From Micromonospora tulbaghiae (GTDB lineage: Bacteria; Actinomycetota; Actinomycetes; Mycobacteriales; Micromonosporaceae), in the NCBI RefSeq assembly GCF_900091605.1, contig NZ_FMCQ01000007.1, positions 124,001 through 188,000 of the forward strand: a stretch of DNA of 64,000 bases, in the 5' to 3' direction. A model generated the notes under the pieces. The model worked only from the letters and a program-made list of their open reading frames with translations, was not told the DNA's origin and ran no database searches. Below, piece after piece: positions 59,155-64,000 of the stretch. The position numbers were made by a program, and so were the translations under genes. Within the stretch, counting starts at the first letter, position 1. Each line of letters starts with the position of its first letter.

Positions 59155-61557
59155 TCAGCCGCGTGCGGCCCAGTCGCCGAGGGCCCAGTCGCGGACCTCG
59201 GGCATGTCCTCCAGGTGCTCCACCACGTACGCCTCGTGGCGGTCGAGCTGACTGCGGCACCACGCCTTGAGGTCCGCCGCACCGCGTGGCAGACGCTTGG
59301 CGTTGTTGATGGCGTCCATCACGAGGTGGTACCGCGACGCCTTGTTGCGCACCGTCATGTCGAACGGGGTGGTGGTCGTGCCCTGCTCGATGAAGCCGCG
59401 CACGCGGAACCGGTCCGCGTCCGGGCGGCCGTGTACGAGCTGGTGGATCGCGCCGGGGTAGCCGTGGAAGGAGAAGACCACGTCGACGTCGTCGGTGAAC
59501 AGCTCGGTGAACAGGGTCTCGCTCATGCCGTGCGGGTGGTCCTTTGGCCGGACCAGGGTCATCAGGTTGACCACGTTGACGACGCGCACCTTCAGACCGG
59601 GCAGCCGGTCGCGCAGGATCTGCGCCGCCGCGACCGTCTCCATGGTGACGACGTCACCGGCACAGGCGAGGACGATGTCGGGGTCGCTGGTGCCGTCGTC
59701 GGTGCCGGCCCACTCCCAGATCCCCGCGCCGCGGGCGCAGTGTTCGATCGCCTCGTCCATGGAGAGGTACTGCAACTGCGGCTGCTTGTCGATGACGATC
59801 AGGTTGATGTACGACCGTGACCGGAAGCAGTGGTCGGCCACCGACAGCAGGGTGTTGGCGTCCGGCGGCAGGTAGACCCGGGCGACGTCGCCGCGCTGGG
59901 TGAGCACCACCTGGATCAGGCCCGGGCCCTGGTGGGAGAAGCCGTTGTGGTCGTTGCGCCACGCCGTCGAGGTCAGCAGCACGTTGAGGCTCGGCACCTT
60001 CGCGCGCCACGGCAGGTGCTTGGCCTCCTGCAGCCACTTGCCGTGCTGCACGGTCTGCGAGGCGCTGACCATGGCGAACGCCTCGTAGGTGGCGAACATG
60101 CCGTGCCGGCCGGTCAGGTTGTAGCCCTCCAGCCAACCGTGGCAGTTGTGCTCGCTGAGTACCTCCATGACCCGGCCGTCGCGGCTGACCGCGACGTCGT
60201 CCGGCGTCACCCGCTCCATGAAGGCGCGGTCGGAGACGTCGAAGACGCCGCCGAGGCGGTTGCTGTTCGTCTCGTCCGGACAGAACAACCGGAACCGGTC
60301 GGCGTTCCGGGCGTAGATGTCGCGCATCATCTCGCCCAGCTTGCGCGTCGACTCGGCCCGCTGCTGCGCCGGCTGGGGCACCTCGATCGCGTAGGAACGG
60401 AAGTCCGGCAGGTCCAGGTCCCGGGTGAGCACCCCGCCGTTCGCGTGCGGGCTGGCGCTCATCCGCAGGTCGCCGTCGGGGGCTTGGTCCCGGACCAGTG
60501 CCACGGGCGCGCCGGTGGAGTCGAACAGCTCCTCTGGACGGTACGACCTGAGCCAGCGCTCCAGCAGCGCGAGGTGCTCCGGATTGTCCTTGACGCCGGA
60601 CAGCGGCACCTGGTGGGAGCGCCACGTCCCGGTGACGGTGACCCCGTCGACGGCGTCCGGCCCGGTCCAGCCCTTAGGCGACCGCAGGACGATCAGCGGC
60701 CAGGTCGGACGCGTACCGTCCCAGGAGCCGTCACGGGCGGCGGTCTGGATGTCGCGGATCCTCGTCCAGGCGGTGGCCAGGGCGGCGGCGAAGCGGTGGT
60801 GCATGCCGGGCAGGTCGGAGCCCTCGACCTCGATGACGTCGTAACCGTGGCCCCGCAGCAGGTGGCGTACCTCCTCGGGGTCCTTGCGCCCCAGCACGGT
60901 GGGACCGGAGATCTTGGCGTCGTTGAGGTGCAGGATCGGCAGGACCGCGCCGTCGCGCTTTGGGTTGAGGAAGGACACGCCCTTCCAGGAGCCTTCCAGG
61001 GGCCCGGTCTCGGCCTCGCCGTCGCCCACCACCGCGATGGCCAGCAGGTCCGGGTTGTCCATGACCGCGCCGAACGCGTGGACCAGGACGTAGCCCAGCT
61101 CACCGCCCTCGTGAATGGAACCCGGGGTGGTCACCGACACGTGCGAGGGGATACCGCCAGGGCTGGAGAACTGCCGGAAAAGGCGCAGCATCCCGGCCTC
61201 GTCCTGGCTGACGTCCGGGTAGATCTCGCTGTAGGTGCCCTCCAGGTAGCCGGCGGCCACCAGCGCCGGCCCGCCGTGACCCGGACCGGCCAGGTAGATC
61301 GCCTGCTGGCCGGTGTGCCGGATCAGCCGGGAGACGTGCGCGTAGATCAGCGACAGGCCGGGGCTCGTTCCCCAGTGGCCGAGCAGGCGCGGCTTGATGT
61401 GTTCAGCCGACAAGGGCTCGCGCAGCAGCGGGTTGCCCTGCAGGTAGATCTGACCGATGGTCAGGTAGTTGTTCGCCCGCCACCACGCGTCCAGACGGGC
61501 GAGTTCGGTGTCGTCGAGTTCGGCGAGCGTACGGAGTTCGGATTCGACCGCGGTCAC
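59155..61557 (-). CDS. xfp: Xylulose-5-phosphate/fructose-6-phosphate phosphoketolase
   Basis: 800 residues from GTG 61557, seven bases after GGAAGGA; the normal family length. Landmarks: ARLDAWWRANNYLTIGQIYL, IYLAGPGHGGPALVAAGYLE, TPGSIHEGGELGYVLVHAFG, TPP-binding AVVGDGEAETGPLEGSWKG with NDAKISG, then PDETNSNRLGG, GRHGMFATYEAF and NDHNGFSHQGPGLI. TPP-dependent cleavage of xylulose-5-P yields acetyl-phosphate and glyceraldehyde-3-P. Next to xylan-degrading and AdhE genes it completes a pentose route to C2 products. Confidence 0.97.
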   Translation of the reverse strand: MTAVESELRTLAELDDTELARLDAWWRANNYLTIGQIYLQGNPLLREPLSAEHIKPRLLGHWGTSPGLSLIYAHVSRLIRHTGQQAIYLAGPGHGGPALVAAGYLEGTYSEIYPDVSQDEAGMLRLFRQFSSPGGIPSHVSVTTPGSIHEGGELGYVLVHAFGAVMDNPDLLAIAVVGDGEAETGPLEGSWKGVSFLNPKRDGAVLPILHLNDAKISGPTVLGRKDPEEVRHLLRGHGYDVIEVEGSDLPGMHHRFAAALATAWTRIRDIQTAARDGSWDGTRPTWPLIVLRSPKGWTGPDAVDGVTVTGTWRSHQVPLSGVKDNPEHLALLERWLRSYRPEELFDSTGAPVALVRDQAPDGDLRMSASPHANGGVLTRDLDLPDFRSYAIEVPQPAQQRAESTRKLGEMMRDIYARNADRFRLFCPDETNSNRLGGVFDVSDRAFMERVTPDDVAVSRDGRVMEVLSEHNCHGWLEGYNLTGRHGMFATYEAFAMVSASQTVQHGKWLQEAKHLPWRAKVPSLNVLLTSTAWRNDHNGFSHQGPGLIQVVLTQRGDVARVYLPPDANTLLSVADHCFRSRSYINLIVIDKQPQLQYLSMDEAIEHCARGAGIWEWAGTDDGTSDPDIVLACAGDVVTMETVAAAQILRDRLPGLKVRVVNVVNLMTLVRPKDHPHGMSETLFTELFTDDVDVVFSFHGYPGAIHQLVHGRPDADRFRVRGFIEQGTTTTPFDMTVRNKASRYHLVMDAINNAKRLPRGAADLKAWCRSQLDRHEAYVVEHLEDMPEVRDWALGDWAARG

Positions 61558-61692
61558 CGTGCTTCCTTCCACTGATCTCGTCTTGTCCGGACCCAGCCTA
61601 GGCCCGGCGGCGCCCGGCCGCGGGGGGCCGCAGGCCGGAAGCCGCGGGACCTTCGGCCCTCGCCGGCGACCGCCGCGCACTGCCGGGCACAT

Positions 61693-62262
61693 TCATGACG
61701 TTCGTTCCGCGCGCTGCTTGATACCCAGCAGCATCCGGCGCTCCATGACCAGACTGCCCGGTTCCATCACCATTCGATACGCGGCCCGGCCCGGCCCCGG
61801 ACGCTCGGCCAGGGAGATCCGGTTGCGGCTGATCAGCCGGGTGCCCGCGCCGTACCGTCGCAGGTGGAAGCCCCACACCCAGGCGCCGTCGGCGGACCGG
61901 AACACCAGCGTCCGGCGGGGGTCGAGGATCTCGACCCGCATGGCCGGCCCGTTCCTGCCGAGCGGTAGTTCGTCGCCGCCGGCGAGCTGCTGGAACTGCG
62001 GCAGGATCCGGTCGGCGCTGTGCATGTCGAGCCCGAACAGGTTCTCGATCCAGTCGTATGTGTAGGCGCCACCGCGACCGCTGCCCATCTGCACGAGCCA
62101 GGGCCAGACCGCCTCGGGTGGCGCGTCGACGGTGACCGCGCGGGTGGAGACGATGTCCGGATCGGCGAGGAACTCGTCACCGGGCAGCGTCGCGTCCACC
62201 TCGGCCGCCGTGGCTCCCCAGGTGAGCCACCGCCTGGGCCGTCGGAGCACTGTTCCGTTCAT
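61693..62262 (-). CDS. SRPBCC-fold protein
   Basis: 189 residues from ATG 62262, after GGGAGAGG. START/Bet v 1-like core: PDIVSTRAVTVDAPPEAVWP, WLVQMGSGRGGAYTYDWIEN, LFGLDMHSADRILPQFQQLA, then TLVFRSADGAWVWGFHLRRY and a long C-terminal helix region VMEPGSLVMERRMLLGIKQR. Binds hydrophobic ligands in other family members; role here unknown. It lies between AdhE and phosphoketolase on the same strand and may be cotranscribed. Confidence 0.85.
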   Translation of the reverse strand: MNGTVLRRPRRWLTWGATAAEVDATLPGDEFLADPDIVSTRAVTVDAPPEAVWPWLVQMGSGRGGAYTYDWIENLFGLDMHSADRILPQFQQLAGGDELPLGRNGPAMRVEILDPRRTLVFRSADGAWVWGFHLRRYGAGTRLISRNRISLAERPGPGRAAYRMVMEPGSLVMERRMLLGIKQRAERTS

Positions 62263-62301
62263 GACCTCTCCCTCCTGGACGAAGCGGCGGTCACCGCCGC
62301 G

Positions 62302-64000
62302 TCAGCCGGCGGTCGCCGGTCCGTGGTACGCGGCGCGCATCAGCTCCTGCATGTCGCCGAGCATCGGCATCCGGGGGTTGGCCGGGGCGCACTGGTCCTC
62401 GTACGCGTTCAGCGCCTGTTGCGGCAGCGCGGCAAGGAAGGCCCGCTCGTCCACGCCGACTGCCGCGAACGACGGCTCGATGCCGACCTCGTCGCGCAGG
62501 CGCTCGATCGCCGTGGCCAGGGCTTCCACCGCTTCGGCGTCGGTCGCGGCGGGGAGCCCGAGGGTACGGGCGATGTCGGCGAAGCGTTGCGGCGCCCGGT
62601 AGGTCTCGTACCTGGGCCAGCCCGTGAGCTTGCCCGGCACGGTGCCGTTGTACCTGATGACGTGCGGGAGCAGGATCGCGTTGGTGCGCCCGTGTGCGAC
62701 GTGGAAGGTGGCACCCAGGGTGTGCGACATGGCGTGCACGATGCCGAGGAAGGCGCTGCCGAACGCCATGCCGGCAATCGTCCCGGCGTTGTGCATCTTC
62801 TCGCGGGCCACCGGGTCCGCGGCGCCCTGGTGGACGGCCCGGGCGAGGTTGCCGAAGATGAGCCGGACGGCGTGCAGAGCCAGGCCGTCGGTGAAGTCGT
62901 TGGCGTAGACGGACACGTACGACTCGATCGCGTGGGTGAGCGCGTCGAAGCCGCTGTCCGCGGTGACCACCGCCGGCAGGTCGGCGGCCAGGACCGGGTC
63001 GACGATCGCCACGCTCGGCGTGAGGGCGTAGTCGGCGAGCGGGTACTTCTTACCGGACGCGGTGTCGGTGATGACCGCGAACGGGGTGACCTCGGCTCCG
63101 GTGCCGGAGGTGGTCGGGATGCAGACGAGCTGGGCCAGCGCGCCGAGGGTGGGGAACTTGAAGGCGCGTTTGCGGATGTCGAAGAACTTCTCCCGCAGAT
63201 CGGCGAAGACCACCTCGGGGTGCTCGTAGCACAGCCACATCACCTTGGCGGCGTCCATCGCCGAACCCCCGCCGAGCGCGATGATGGTGTCCGGGCGGAA
63301 CGAGCGCATCGACTCGGCGCCCCGGTCGACCGTGCGCACGCTGGGCTCCGGCTCGACGTCGTCGATGATCTGCAGGGCCACCTGCTCGCGGCGGCGGTGC
63401 AGCACGGACAGCACGCGGTCCACGTACCCCAGTCTGGTCATGGTGTGGTCGGTCACCACGGTGACCCGGTGCACGTCGGGCATGTCGGCGAGGTAGCGGA
63501 TCGCGTTCGGCTCGAAGTAGATCTTCGGCGGAACCTTGAACCACTGCAGGTTGTTCGTCCGCCGGGCCACCCGCTTGATGTTGATGAGGTCGACCGCAGT
63601 GACGTTGTGCGACACCGAGTTGTGGCCGTAGCTTCCGCAGCCCAGCGTCAGCGACGGCAGGAAGGCGTTGTACATGTCGCCGATGCCGCCCTGGGAGGCC
63701 GGTGCGTTCCAGATGATCCGGACGGCCTTGACCCGGCGGCCGTACGCCTCGGCCAGGTCGGCGTCCCGCGTGTGGATGACGGCGCTGTGACCCAGACCGT
63801 CGAACTCGACCATCTGCTCGGCGTACCCGAAGGCCTGGTCGTGACCGGTGGCGGGCAGCAGGGCGAGCACCGGGCAGAGCTTCTCCCGGGTCAGCGGCTC
63901 GGTCGGGCCGACCCGGTCGACCGGGACCAGGATGATCGAGGTGTCCGGGGCGACCGGGAAGCCGGCGTGCTCGGCGATCCACGTCACCGGCTGCCCGACC
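62302..64000 (-). CDS. adhE: Bifunctional aldehyde-alcohol dehydrogenase AdhE, N-terminus off window
   Basis: The reverse frame runs off the right edge. Visible N-terminal part is the end of a CoA-dependent aldehyde dehydrogenase domain (LTREKLCPVLALLPATGHDQ, GGIGDMYNAFLPSLTLGCGS). The linker HNVTAVDLINIKRVARRTNN leads to the iron-dependent alcohol dehydrogenase: ALGGGSAMDAAKVMWLCYEH, CIPTTSGTGAEVTPFAVI, metal ligands in SGFDALTHAIESY and AMSHTLGATFHVAHG. It reduces acetyl-CoA to ethanol, reoxidising NADH. Same strand as phosphoketolase, consistent with joint low-oxygen expression. Confidence 0.95.
   Translation of the reverse strand, partial: VGQPVTWIAEHAGFPVAPDTSIILVPVDRVGPTEPLTREKLCPVLALLPATGHDQAFGYAEQMVEFDGLGHSAVIHTRDADLAEAYGRRVKAVRIIWNAPASQGGIGDMYNAFLPSLTLGCGSYGHNSVSHNVTAVDLINIKRVARRTNNLQWFKVPPKIYFEPNAIRYLADMPDVHRVTVVTDHTMTRLGYVDRVLSVLHRRREQVALQIIDDVEPEPSVRTVDRGAESMRSFRPDTIIALGGGSAMDAAKVMWLCYEHPEVVFADLREKFFDIRKRAFKFPTLGALAQLVCIPTTSGTGAEVTPFAVITDTASGKKYPLADYALTPSVAIVDPVLAADLPAVVTADSGFDALTHAIESYVSVYANDFTDGLALHAVRLIFGNLARAVHQGAADPVAREKMHNAGTIAGMAFGSAFLGIVHAMSHTLGATFHVAHGRTNAILLPHVIRYNGTVPGKLTGWPRYETYRAPQRFADIARTLGLPAATDAEAVEALATAIERLRDEVGIEPSFAAVGVDERAFLAALPQQALNAYEDQCAPANPRMPMLGDMQELMRAAYHGPATAG

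Noticed and set aside
59830..61575. Open forward frame of about 580 codons opposite phosphoketolase
   Set aside because: Antisense shadow of a highly conserved enzyme gene.
1..64000. CRISPR array
   Set aside because: No series of short regularly spaced repeats was seen; the tRNA array is the only dense tandem structure and its units are tRNAs.

Overview
The window is a high-GC actinobacterial chromosome segment. GTG and TTG starts are frequent, and the gene families (AfsR/SARP-type regulator, Methyltransf_19, DUF4253, DUF4913, GH120, phosphoketolase) suggest a member of the Micromonosporaceae, probably Micromonospora or a close relative. The genus is an inference; no rRNA is present.

Bases 1 to about 20,300 look like an accretion of integrative elements at the 3' end of one tRNA gene. 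Three direct copies of a tRNA 3' half (13094, 19318, 20217) carry the same T-arm and acceptor strand, with no 5' tRNA half in the window. The tRNA is probably tRNA-Pro, and an intact gene is predicted left of base 1. Integrase remnants lie just right of copies 1 and 3, and a 23-bp arm-type repeat lies inside both ends of the 13.1-19.4 kb element. The leftmost part holds decayed conjugation genes (a VirD4/TraG tail and two frameshifted DUF4913 genes) and a P-loop/Sel1-repeat protein. It also holds a compact cassette of a membrane-anchored coiled-coil protein, a small protein ending in a RHIM-like amyloid motif, and a divergently transcribed protein with three RHIM-like motifs. A 753-bp IS5-family element sits exactly in the stop-codon overlap of two of these genes. 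The 15.5-19.2 kb part is lower in GC and encodes three proteins of unknown function, two of them membrane proteins. Its two membrane genes are bracketed by a dispersed repeat, one copy of which folds into a perfect 28-bp hairpin.

Bases 20.3-31 kb hold an ArsR regulator, a GNAT acetyltransferase, a 1000-residue AfsR-type regulator, a large secreted metalloprotease-propeller fusion and a SAM methyltransferase. From 31,422 to 32,853 there is a dense tRNA array: 13 tRNA genes of 12 specificities plus two shrunken tRNA remnants in 1.4 kb, several with abnormal T-loops or stems. Bases 33-50 kb hold ordinary chromosomal genes: a divergent Lrp regulator and Leu/Val/Phe-type dehydrogenase, DUF808, acetamidase/formamidase, a NarL-type two-component pair, a NYN-domain protein, a polysaccharide pyruvyl transferase and a quinone-oxidoreductase-like protein.

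Bases 50.5-59.1 kb form a pentose-oligosaccharide uptake and degradation locus: an ABC sugar importer (binding lipoprotein and two permeases), a GH43 glycosidase, a CocE/NonD esterase-like hydrolase and a GH120 beta-xylosidase. Next to it lie phosphoketolase and a bifunctional AdhE, running off the right edge. Together they suggest import of xylo-oligosaccharides, hydrolysis to pentose, phosphoketolase cleavage to acetyl-phosphate and a fermentative exit to ethanol.
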